DNA of 64,000 bases from Hippasteria phrygiana (taxonomy: Eukaryota; Echinodermata; Asteroidea; Valvatida; Goniasteridae), in assembly GCA_037893225.1 (NCBI GenBank), contig JAZGUH010000406.1:806001-870000 (forward strand). The letters run 5' to 3'. Numbering within the stretch: the first letter of the stretch is position 1; each line of letters starts with the position of its first letter. Both the position numbers and the translations under genes were made by a program. Below the pieces are notes generated by a model. That model was not told the origin of the DNA and made no database searches. It saw only the letters and a list, made by a program, of their open reading frames with translations. This document shows, piece by piece, positions 26,601 through 38,600 of this stretch.

Positions 26601-29600
26601 AGTTAGATATATGTTTTTGACCCTTACAAATTCATTTCTGGTATTTTCGTTTTGCTATCATGCTTCAAATTCAAGATGGCGGCCAATATGGACAGCAAAA
26701 GTGGTCAAATTTGAGAAAAATCGTATTTATCAGCCACAAATTATGATAATGGCAAAAATGAATTGATTTGATATATGTTTTTAGCCTTACAAAATACTTT
26801 CAAGTATTCTTCTATTTTACTATCATATACCAAATTCAAGATGGCGGCCAATATGCATGCCAAAAATTGTCAAATTTGAGAAAAGTCATATATTGGCCAA
26901 AAAGGTAAGTGATAATGATTTGTAAACATGTTTCAAATTCAAGATTGCGGTCAAAATGACCAAAGAAATACAAAATACATGTATCAGCAATATATTAAAA
27001 TACCCATGAGCACTCACTTGCTGTTGTGAAAGAGAAATTAATACATATACCAATTCTTTAATATCTTGAGGTATCTTACAAAAAGGCTAAAGTAAATCTA
27101 TAGACATTATATATAGCGATTGTCAACCACTTTAACACACACACACTTGGTACTGTTAAAGACAAATTAATATACATTTTGTACCCATGTAATTTACATC
27201 TGGAGGTATCTCAAATAAAGGCAAAAGTATTTGACATTTTATATAGCGATTGTCCACTGCTTTAACACATACTTGGTAATGTGAAAGACAAAATAATAAA
27301 CCCAGTCTGTAATACATCTGGATGTATCTCAAATAAAGGCAAACTTAAACCTAAGGTAACTGGTTTGCGGTAGCACCATGTATTAAATTTCTTTTGTGTG
27401 TTTGTGTTGTTCTGAAAAGAACTGGAGGGAACTCAACGTTACAGACAGTATGCTCTGCCCATCATCAGGAGACTGAGGGAATTCCAACGGTGAAGCGGGC
27501 TTATATTGTGTCTAGAAGCGATTAAGCGTGAGAAGGATGCAAACTCATGCAGGGCTTGTGAATGCTGGATGATCATTGAGGCGTGACATTCTGAAGGAAG
27601 GGAGCGAAGGGGGAGGTTGCCAAGGGTATAGGAGTCTAGGAGACCCATTGGACTGGGAGGTAAGGATGGGGCCCCATATGTCGCTAATGGAGAAACCGAT
27701 GTCTTGGGGAACCGTGTTGTGCTTGAAGATTTCGATTGCTTCTCTGATGCGGCAGGGGTACCAGCGTTCAATGCTGGTGATGAGTTCGGCCAGGCTCCAG
27801 TTGATCTGATGGTCTTCGGTGTGGGAGTGTTTGACTAAGGATGATTTCTCATAGTCTCCCTTTCTGCCATGGGCTGTGTGTTCATTGAGTCTGGTGGGGA
27901 GGTCCCTGCCAGTCTCACCGATATACCCTTTGCCACATTGGCAGGGGATCTTGTACACTCCTGGCCTGCGCTCTGGGTCTGACCGGTCCTTGTGCGAAGT
28001 CAGCAGATTCTGGATCTTCATGGGGCCCGTGTGGTAGACTCGAATCCCATGCTTGTGGAGGATGCGCTGGATGTGATGTGAAGTACTGCCTAAGTAGGGA
28101 AGAGTAACAGGACTAGGGACCCTAACTAGTTGGCTTTAGGTACAGGCGACCCTTTGGCCGGGGGTGGATCTGGGGTCTTGTGTCTTGACTTGGCTGGGCT
28201 TGTATCCGTTGCGTTGCAGTGCTGTGGTGACGTGATGGAGTTCCTGGGTTTGATGTTCCTTGTCGCAGACGTTGTTTGCCCTGCGGACGAGGGCCCGGTT
28301 GATGGAAGTCTTGATCTTGGGGTGATGGAAGGAACTGCTGTGGGGGTTATCTGTCGGTGTGGGTGGGTTTGCGGTAGACACTGCGGGTAAGACTGCCGTC
28401 CTGCTTTCTGGACACCTCAAGAAATGAGATGTTGCCATCTCTTTCTTGTTCCATGTTGAACTGGATGCTGCTGTGAAGCCCGTTGAGGTAATCCAAGAAA
28501 AGCCAAAGGTTATACTGCCCGTGCTGCCAGATGATAAAGGTGTCAACAGGAGCCAAACCCTAGGTCTGTGATCTGCTGTGGCGATGGCGGTCTGTTTAAA
28601 CTCTTCCATGAATATGTCGGCCAGAACCGGGGATATAGGATATCCCATGGAGGTTCCAGCCGACTGTTCGAAGAAGTTATCCCGCCATCGGAAGCTGAAT
28701 GAGTTCACACATGTGAGGAGCAGATCATGAAGCTGGTCAGGAGTGAGGTCGGAGCGGTCCTTGAGGGTGAGGTCTGCTTGGAGTCTGTCCTTGGCGACGG
28801 TGCTGGCGTCGGAGGTGGGGACATTGGTGAAAAGGGAGACGACATCAAAGCTGACCATGATGTCGTCCGCCTGGAGGGTGGCAAACTAGTCGGAGTTCTT
28901 GATGTGGTGCTCAGTGTTGCCTACCAGGGGTGAAGTATCTTGGCAAGATACCTGGCAGTGTCGTAGGTGGGGCCTTCCCTAGAAACTATGATGGGGCGCA
29001 GGGGAACATCCTTCTTATGGATCTTGGGTTGTCCGAAGAACCTGGGGCACTTGGAGCTGGATGGCCGGAGGTGTCTGTACAATGGCTGAGAGATGTTGCC
29101 GGAACGCTGGAGAGAAATACGCTTGCCTTGCAGCCTCCTCTCGATGGATGGTGTAGGGTCTTTCCGGATTTCACAGTAGCAGTCCGAGTTGAGGATGTCC
29201 GCTACCTTGCGGTCATACTCGGCCTTGTCGACATTGGCATTACCCTTGTCCTCTCGAAGAATGTGGATAAACCTGTCTTGGTGCAGTGATGTGATGGCTG
29301 ACCGGTCTTTTCTGGAGATGTTAGGCTTGGCTGGTTTGTGTTTCCAGAGGGATTGATTGATCTGCAGACGGATCTCATCAGCAGCATGCTTGTCAAGATG
29401 GCAGAGGGTGGGTTCGGTGTGTTGGATGATCTCTTCTACAGGGGATCATCGAAGGACAAGGGACAAGGTCTCTTCCGCGGACAGGGTACGCTGGCTCAGG
29501 TTGACTGTGCCGGGTGATGAAGGATTCTTGAGAGCGAATGTGGGGTTTGGTGTGGTGCAGGTTGGAGGGTACAGAGCATCTCATTCGGCTGGAGGGTTGG

Positions 29601-32600
29601 GGGCGTAGAGGGATATAGAAGATCCCATGGCCAGGGTCGGGGCTGTGGGAGTGGGGGTATAGGTGACCATATTACCTGGGTCGAAGCAGGGCTTGGACTG
29701 GTCTTGGTCTTGCGCTTTGTGATACTCCGGAATTTCTTGATTTGGCGTGGTTGCTGGAGGAAAGGGTGAGCTGCTGAATCTTCCCGAAATCAGCTCCGGA
29801 GACACTAGAACCTAGCTGGTCACAGGTGGTGGAAATCTGCCTGTCCAAGGATGTGTGGCGGATTTACTATTTGCCAGGTTGGTTGTCCCTCGGCTGGTAC
29901 TCGCTGGCGGGCGAGTAGTCCCACTGCGCCGAGGTGCAGGTCCGTTTGTTGGAAATATACCACCGCGTAAGTCTGAACCCACTCCCAGACCACTCTCACA
30001 CTCCACGACACAGACAGTACGGGGACAGACACCGGAGAACTTACGGGGACGGACTAGAATGATTGTGACACAGTGACAACAGAAGAACGTTCCAAGTATT
30101 TATTAAATGTCAAATACGAAGGTAAACCCCTGATTATTATCCCTTTTATTAAATTGTGGTTTCGCCTCAAGTAACGCCTCGAGCAACGCCTCAAGCAGTG
30201 TGTTGCGCCTCAAGCAGTGTGTTGCGCCTCAAGTAACTCCTCGAGCAACGCCTCAAGCAGTGTGGTGCGCCTCAAGTAACTCCTCGAGCAACGCCTCAAG
30301 CAGTGTGTTGCGCCTCAAGCAGTGTGTTGCGCCTCAAGTAACTCCTCGAGCAACGCCTCAAGCAGTGTGGTGCGCCTCAAGTAACTCCTCGAGCAACGCA
30401 TCAAGCAGTGTGGTGCGCCTCAAGTAACTCCTCGAGCAACGCCTCAAGCAGTGTGGTGCGCCTCTCCCTATTTGCTTGACCCTCGCGCTTGTGGGTGACG
30501 CCTCGCCCAATTAGAAAGAATGCTTCTCGACAGCGCTAGCTCCGTGAATGTCCGCTTGTAGTCGTCCCTTCCTATGGCCCTTGCGATCCGCAAGAGGCCC
30601 CGATGGTCACTACAACTTGACTCCGCGCCTCACGTCAGTCCTACGTCAGTCCTACTACAATGACTCCACGCCTCCCGTTAGTCCAGCACTCCAGCAGGCT
30701 ATCTGTCCGGTCCACTGGAGGCGTCGGTCCCGAGTGTCGCCCTGGTCCCCGTATATGGCCCACGTACGCTCCGGTACATGGACAGCACATATACTTGTGT
30801 AGTTGTGCGCGCAAGCTGCACACTTTTTTCGCTCTGTATATTTCATGTATTATATCCTGCTATTCACATTAGTTTGTTGCATATTTTATATCTCCCTGAA
30901 GAGCTAACACCAAGGAATCTTCTGGTGCTATCTACATCTTGTCATCTACTCTTCTAGTTGAAATATTGATGTTGGAAATCTTCAATTTTTGCTCACTGGA
31001 AGGTAATATTCATCGATGGGCTTTTCAGCCATGCAAACCACGGATCAATGACTCATCAGCCAAGCCACAAGCCTGACCATGCTTGAACAATAAGAGGAGT
31101 TGCTGTTTGTCTCCTGCCCACTGCCTTATACAATGGAGGTGTTAACTTGGAGTTTCCTGTTTGCCCTTGTTCTGGTGTGTGATGTGCAGGGATTAGCAAG
31201 TGAACAGTCTGCCAGATATGCATACTCTCCAGCATATGGCCCTACATGGAAGAGATTGACTATCAAGTGTTACCTGAAAACACCTATTCCATACTACCAG
31301 AATTCTTCTTCAAATTTCAACATTGCCCTGTTAATCTGTGGGGATATAAACCCCAACCCTGGTCCTGTTAGTGAAATAACTACAGCTGCAGTCATCAACA
31401 AACCTACTCATAGGTATGAGCGAGAGCATCTCCTGAGTATCGGTTTAAGATGTAAAACAATACCCGTTTCTCCAGCTACATGGTCCACCTTGAAAGACCT
31501 ACGAATAAACACAAAGCGACCGTCACGTCGAGGAAACCGATCTGACCCCCCAACACAAGTGGTACATGCAATACCAACTGTATCCTCGGACAATGACCTG
31601 CATATATCAACACCGCCAACATCAACAGACAGTAGTCTGAAACAACCCATGCTCTCCAAACTGTGTGTCCTAAATGCCCAGTCTGTGTGCAATAAAACCA
31701 ACCTACTGACTGACTACTTTATTGAACATGATTTTGATTTGATTGCACTGACTGAAACTTGGTTATCAGCTACTGATAAACATGATAAAATAATAGGTGA
31801 ATATGCATTCCTGGATATGACATGTGTCATGTACCTCGTCCAAATGGAACTGGTGGGGGTATTGCTCTCATATATAAGACTAATATCAAACACGGCCCAA
31901 TAACATCACACAGTAGTGGTAATTTTGAAAGTCTATGTTGTGATGTAACTGTCAAAGGAACTTTCTCATCCGTGAAGCTGGTAATCATCTATAGACCACC
32001 ATACAGCTCAAAGAATCGTATAACCCCTACAATGTTCCTTGACGATTTCTCCGAATATGTCAGTGTACTCTCGGCATCCCCAAGCAAGTTGCTGATTGTT
32101 GGGGATTTTAATTTCCACTGGGATACAGATGATTCTGCTGCTCGCCACCTCAATGATATAATTCAAAACACTAACCTGAAACAGTTTGTATGTGCTCCTA
32201 CACATGTGAGTGGCCATATATTGGACCTTGTCTTTGCACGACCCACGGACAACCTAATTGATTCAGTGGATGTTGCATGTTTTCTGACAGATCATGCTGC
32301 TTTGCATTGTGCACTGAATCTGACTAAACCTCAACCAACTAAGAAGCATATTTGCTATCGAAAATATGGATCTCTAGACCATGACAGTTTTTCCAACGAT
32401 ATTAGCCAGTCAGAATTGTTTACCAACCCGTCCAATGACCTCCAAACACTCATAGATCAGTACAACTCCACACTGAAGTCTATTCTGGAAAAGCATGCTC
32501 CACTGAAAACTCGCTGTATTACCATTAGACCAGCCAATCCATGGTATTCCCCGGAGATTGCCGATGCCAAGAGACACCGCAAGAAATTGGAGAGACGCTG

Positions 32601-35600
32601 GAGGAAAACCAGATCAGAATCTGATAGAAACCAATTTAAAGCGCAACGACTCTGTGTTGTTAATATGATCAACAGTGCCAAATCATCATACTTCAAAGAA
32701 AAACTAGCCAGCTGTGGGAACCAGAGAGAGCTCTACAAAATTGTTGAATCTCTACTCCACAACAAAGGAAAAACTAAACTACCCACACACGACAATAAAC
32801 AGGAATTGGCGACAACTTTTAGTGATTATTTCATAACAAAGATTCGGAACATTCGTAATAATCTTGACCGCGATCTAGATTGTATGCAGCCGTATACCAC
32901 CGAGTCATCTCACTCTGATATTACACCATTGGAAGAATTCACACCAGCTCTGGATGAGGAAATCAGGAAAATCATCAAATCATCACCATCAAAGACGTGC
33001 GATTTGGATCCAATTCCTACCTGGCTCCTAAAGAACAATCTGAATATTTTGACTCCAGTTATCTCCAAAATTGTCAACCTGTCTCTTCAATCTTCTAAAT
33101 TCCCACAGCAATTTAGAAATGCCCTGGTGACTCCTCTGCTGAAGAAACCCACCCTCGATCCTGAAAACCTCAAGAACTTTCGTCCCGTATCCAACCTTTC
33201 ATTCATATCCAAAGTAATAGAGAAGGTTGTTTATTCCCAAATTACTGATCATCTGACTGAACACAATCTACATGAACCATTGCAATCTGCGTATAGAAAA
33301 CATCATGGAACAGAGACTGCTCTTCTAAGAGTTAAGAACGATATTCTCCGGGCAGTTGACGATAAGCGTGGTGTGTTCCTTGTTCTCCTTGATCTCTCTG
33401 CAGCATTCGACACTATAGACTATGATGTTTTATTCCACCGCCTTCAGTCCATCGGTGTTACTGGTCCAGCCCTGCAATGGATTAGATCATATATATGTCA
33501 TCGAACACAGACTGTGAACATCAATGGATCTTTATCATCTCCCATCTCACTTTCTTCTGGCGTCCCTCAAGGATCAGTATTAGGTCCCTTATTCTTCACA
33601 ATATACTCCGAGCCTATTGCCGCTATTGTACGGAGGCATCAACTTCAAGTTCATTGCTATGCAGACGACACACAGATATATGGATCGTTTCATCTAGGAA
33701 ACCAAGACGACGAACATTCCGTGAGACAGCGTATTGAACAATGTGTTTGTGATCTTAAGCAATGGATGACCAGGAATAAATTAAAATTTAACGACGACAA
33801 GACCGAACTTCTAATTATCACTTCCAAACGTAGCCAGGATAAAATCAGATGCAACCAGATGCAATTTGGGACTTCTAATATTCAACGTTCTACGACTGCA
33901 CGTAATCTTGGCATCATGTTTGACAGCACGATGTCAATGGAATCGCATGTCAAGAAAGTTTGCCAAACGTCATACTACCATATTAGAAACATCAACAGCA
34001 TCCGCCGAATCCTGACTGATGAGTCGGCTGCCATCCTTATCCATGCTCTCGTGACATCAAGGTTGGATAATGGCAACTCACTTCTGTTTGGAATCACCAA
34101 CACTCTCATGTGCAAACTTCAACATGTTCAAAACACTGCGGCTCGTGTCTTATCCCGAACACGGAAATTTGACCACATTACTCCAGTCCTGAGAAATCTT
34201 CACTGGCTTCCAGTCAAACAGAGGGTTGCCTTCAAAATAATCCTACTTACCTGGAAAGCCCTCAATGACAGCGCACCAACATATCTGCAGGATCTCTTCA
34301 CCCAGTATTCCCCTAGTCGCCACCTAAGGTCATCTGACAAACATCTTCTTGTGACACCAAGAACTAGAACATCGTATGAGGACTATGCCTTCTCGGTTAC
34401 GGCGCCCACTCTATGGAACTCTTTGCCTCAGGAAATTCGTAGCTGTCAATCTTTACATACCTTCAAATGCCTTCTTAAAACATTCCTGTTTAACTCAACT
34501 TATAATTAGATTGCTGGTTTTGTTTCAAGTATACATACATGTACATGTATATTTAATTATTTGTAGAGTTCTGGACAGTTTCTTTTCTTCAAGCGCCTCG
34601 GAATATGTCTACATAGATAGATGGCGCTTTACAAATGCTTGTATTATTATTATTACTTACTGTAGTTCACTGACTAGACTCCGCTACGCTAGCCACGAGT
34701 TTCCTTGCGCCTCCTCTGTTTCCGTCCTTTTCGCCTCCTTTGTTTCCGTCCTTTTCGACGAGCGCGTACCGTGTACGTCTTCCACGGTCAAGATCTAATC
34801 AACTACTCCCTGCGCACACCACGTATCATGCATGCCGCTGCGCTGCTTGTGAACGCCCTCAAGTGTTAGCGCTGCGCTATGGCGCGCCTAATCTTACAGA
34901 AATATAGATATTGAACTAGCAATTTGCAATAATGTTACAAAACCCCCTTCCAAGCCTGAACGTCCTCGTTCAAAATCAGCTGAAAACTACAAGACATAAT
35001 AAGCAAATTGCTACTTCACCCTCAAAAATTTGGCAAAACCTTGAACTCTCTAAATTTACTCAAAATCAGGTTCTTTTACATAATTTGGCGAATTTTCTAA
35101 CTTAACTTCGCCATATAATTAGGACGAACATCAAGTGCCTTATTTCGCCTCCGGCGTCTCATAATTTAGGCGCTTTCTCATAACTTAAACTTAAACTACA
35201 TAATGAGGCGTTTCCTGCTCATAAAACTTTAGGGCAAGCGTTAAACAACAAATAGCTAAAGAATAAAGTTGAAAACTCCAGTATAAAAATATAGCTCTCG
35301 TATAAATGTTCAGGTAGCGGTTGAAGTTTGCGTCTTGTAATGTGGTAATAATCTTGAGAAAGTTCTGTAGTGAGGCACTGATATGGTCGAGTCCGGTGAT
35401 GAGGTGTTGGCTTGTTCGAACCCGGTCTAACTCTTCTCAAACAGCTGGTCGAACTTCACGTGATAGGTACGCCCCACTCTAGTCTCGCTGACTTTAGCAC
35501 CATTCTTGAACTTGGTCTGGGTGCTGACCTCAGTGACCCGTGTCACATGGCCTCTAATGACATCTTGCAGGGCCATAGGCTCTACCGGCTTGAGCTGATC

Positions 35601-38600
35601 GGTTGTTCCCCCTTCGTCGGCGCTTGACCCCTCTTCCGGATCCGTCGCACTCTGATCGCCAGCCTCCTCGGCCTCCTGCCGACGCATATGTGCCAGCAGT
35701 GCGAGAGGTTTACCACCTCTAGGTGCGCCTCGGGGTGCCACTGACTCCTCTGTCAGGAGTGACACCGACGCGGGAGACAATGAGATCTCCGCAGGAGCTG
35801 CAGGGGACCGGTCGCGTGTCAGGTCCAGAGGTCCGTCGTTCCGCACGTCTTCAGCAACCATAGGCCCAGGAGGCTCGCCTGGTGAGACGGTGACTCGTCT
35901 GCGTTTCACCTCCGGCTCATCCTCCGGGGATTTTCCCAAGGCCGCTGCTGCTCGGCATTTCCTCTCTTGTCTCAGCATTACATTCACCTCCCCCCAGCTC
36001 GAGGCATCTCCGATCTCCCTTACAGTCTCCACATGACCGGCCCTCTTCGGCGTTCCCTCCTTCGGTGTTGTTTTCCGAGGTGCGTTCTCCGTACGGATTC
36101 GCTCGGCCCTCTCCTGCTCCGTCTCCAGTGGAATCGACTCCACCTCGGCGACGAAAGTCGCATGCTCCTGGTGGTAGTGTCTCCGTAGGTTGTCCTTCCG
36201 GTTGCACTTGAAGTCACATCGCCCACACCAGCAGCATAGCTTGGGACCGTGCTCCGTTTGTATGTGTCGGTTTAGGCTTCTCATCTGATTAAATTCAGCC
36301 TGGCATACGCTGCAAGGGAAGGTCCTTCGCTTCACCCGTCTCGAGTCCGCCATTGTTTGACTGCAATGGAGATATATACAAACAAATGTTAAGTCCAATG
36401 TCTCCACAATATGTTTTGTCTATAACAAGAGCTACAACTATTTACACTCCCTCCTGTCCCTTATTGTCTGTCTATACGTCTATCTGAAACGGCAAGGAAG
36501 CCTCCTTGTCCGTGTCGGGTTACGCCTCGGAGGCGCTGTCTCCCTGTCCTCGTCTCGACCGCGCGCCTCTCGCTGGTCAACGTCCGTGTTATCAGTGTCC
36601 CCAGAGTTTCCTCCACGATTCGCATTAGTTTCGGATTCCTGGTCTTCTGTCTCCTGCGGTTCGTCATGTATGTCTGTGGAACTGTCCGGTGTCGTTTGGC
36701 CAGAGTCCAAGTTATCTATGGCTGCCTGCCGTCTCCGTGGGCGGGGCTGCCATGCCTGCAGAGGGGTGCCCTGGTACAGCTTGAGTCGATCAAAGTGTAC
36801 TATTTGCATCTTCCCCCTAGGTTGCTGCTGGATCCGGTAAGTGACATCTGCCAACTTCGTGAGTATCAGATAGGGGCCCTTCCAACGAGAGACCAACTTC
36901 GGAGAGAGCCCCTTTTTCCTAGCATGGACAAACAGCCAGACAAACTGGCCCTCCTCGAAGCCAGCTCCAGCCGTCCTCCTGTCATATGTCTTCTTCTGGT
37001 GTCTCGCACTCTTCCTGAGCTTCTGCCTTGCCCTGTCGTGAGCTGCCCCCATTCGATGGCGTAGATCCTCTCCAAAATCTGTGTCGGGAACCTCGCCCTC
37101 CGCTCCAAGTGTCTCCGTGGTTAAGTCAACCGGCAACCTTACTTCCCGGCCCAACATAAGCATGTTGGGTGTTTCGCCCGTTGACTCTTGCGGGACAGAC
37201 CGGTACGCACACGTAGCAAATGCTAGCTGTTGGTCCCAATCCTTCTGGTTCCGAGCAGGGTCAATCATCATCGAAATGATGTTCAGAAGAGTTCGATTAA
37301 ATCGTTCTATGAGGCCGTCCGACTTGGGATTGTATGCTACTGTTCGTGTTTTCTCAATGCCCAGAATCTTGCACATTTCCGCGAATATCGCAGACTCAAA
37401 ATTCCTGCCTTGGTCGGAGTGTAATTCTCTTGGAACTCCGAACCGGCAAACGAAATTCTCCACAAAGGCTCTGGCTACTGTCTCGGCAGTGCTATCCGGC
37501 AGTGCATCTGACTCCATCCATTTGGTTAAGTAATCCCCCACCACGAGGATCCACTTGTTGCCGTTCTCACTCTTTGGCAATGGTCCCACGAGGTCCAAAG
37601 CAACTCTGTCCATTGGCATGTCCACCTGAAGCTGCTGCAGTGGTGCCCTACTTTTCCTGGGTGGCGACTTCCGCTGAGCGCACCTGTCACATTTCCGGCA
37701 AAATGACCTTACGTCTGCCGCCATCCCAGCCCAGTAGTATCGGGTCATCACCTTGGCCAGCGTACGTTCTACGCCAAAGTGTCCACCTATTACTCCACCA
37801 TGTAGCTCCTTCATTACTGCCTCTCTATATTCTTGTGGCAGGATAATTTTCCACTCTATGTCCTTCCCATCGTAGGATTCCCACTTTCTGCACAGCACTG
37901 ACTCTCGTAGTTCCAGGCGTTCCCACTGTCCCCAGTAAATTTTGTCCAAGATGCCATGTGCTTGAGCCTGGCTCCAGCTTGGGCGTTCCCCCAATTTCCG
38001 TTTACAGTCTACTATTCCACAAAGAGTGGGGTCTCGAAACTGGGCTTCGGAAATCTCTTCCATGTCAATGTTTGGCTCCACTCGCAACATCCGAGTCGCC
38101 GCTTCCTCTTCCTGAGCTGGGGGACTGCCCTCCCTTGGCAGACTGGCTGCTTCTGCAGCAACAGCCTGTGCCTCTGGCTGAGGTTCGTTGGTCCGGCCAC
38201 ACTGGCTACATGGCTTGCGTGACAGGCCGTCTGCGTTACCATGGTTTTTCCCAGGGCGATGCACGATCACGTAGTTGTACTCTCCAATCAGCTGTATCCA
38301 CCGAGCTACCTGCCCTTCCGGGTTCTTGAAGTTTACAAGCCACCGCAACGCAGCATGGTCGGTCCGTATGGTGATCTGTCTTCCGTATAAGTACTGCTTG
38401 AAATGTTTGAGAAAGTTGACCACGGCCAGTAGCTCCCGGCGCGTCACGCAGTAGTTTCTTTCTTGTCGGGTAATAGTTCTGCTAGCATATGCGAGTACTC
38501 GCTCCTCACCTTCCTGTACCTGCGACAAGACTGCTCCAATTCCTTCTCCGCTGGCATCCGTGTCCAGCACCAAGTCACCTTTGGGCCTCGGGTACGCCAG

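Larger units (their letters stand above)
27419..29849 (-). mobile_element. Penelope-like element (RT plus GIY-YIG), broken
   Basis: On the minus strand, reading from about 29849 down, a Penelope-type reverse transcriptase is seen. It includes a PKIHKKDVPLRPI-like block (near 28990-29030), MVSFDVVSLFTNVP (from 28858), SMGYPISPVLADIFMEEF, and the terminal NISFLEVSRKQDGS-SVYRKPTHTD. A GIY-YIG endonuclease follows: GVYKIPCQCGKGYIGETGR and LNEHT, then IREAIEI. This RT-GIY-YIG order is diagnostic of Penelope-like elements. Several frame changes and stops make it inactive. Its 5' end meets the Gypsy target duplication at 29850, and further 5' sequence on the far side (43268 on) is not obvious. Confidence 0.85.
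30797..34653 (+). mobile_element. L2-type LINE inserted in the Gypsy LTR
   Basis: A non-LTR retrotransposon of about 3.9 kb with a 5' UTR (30797-31132), one long coding region with a single frame break, and a 3' (TAT)n tail, typical of L2/CR1 elements. It is bounded by a 5-bp duplication TACTT at 30792-30796 and 34654-34658. Removing it joins the Gypsy LTR without loss, which fixes both ends. Confidence 0.93.

Noticed and set aside
30173..30464. CRISPR-like alternating repeats
   Set aside because: The units are all related tandem repeats in an LTR of an animal retrotransposon; there are no unique spacers or cas genes.
31408..31701. Minus-strand open frame opposite the LINE
   Set aside because: Shadow of the LINE coding frame, without its own features.
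36354..36407. Upstream extension of the zinc-finger ORF to 36407
   Set aside because: The extension starts at GTG; the first ATG is at 36353.
37081..37846. Plus-strand open frames opposite Gypsy pol
   Set aside because: Shadow frames of the integrase-RT coding strand; no motifs.
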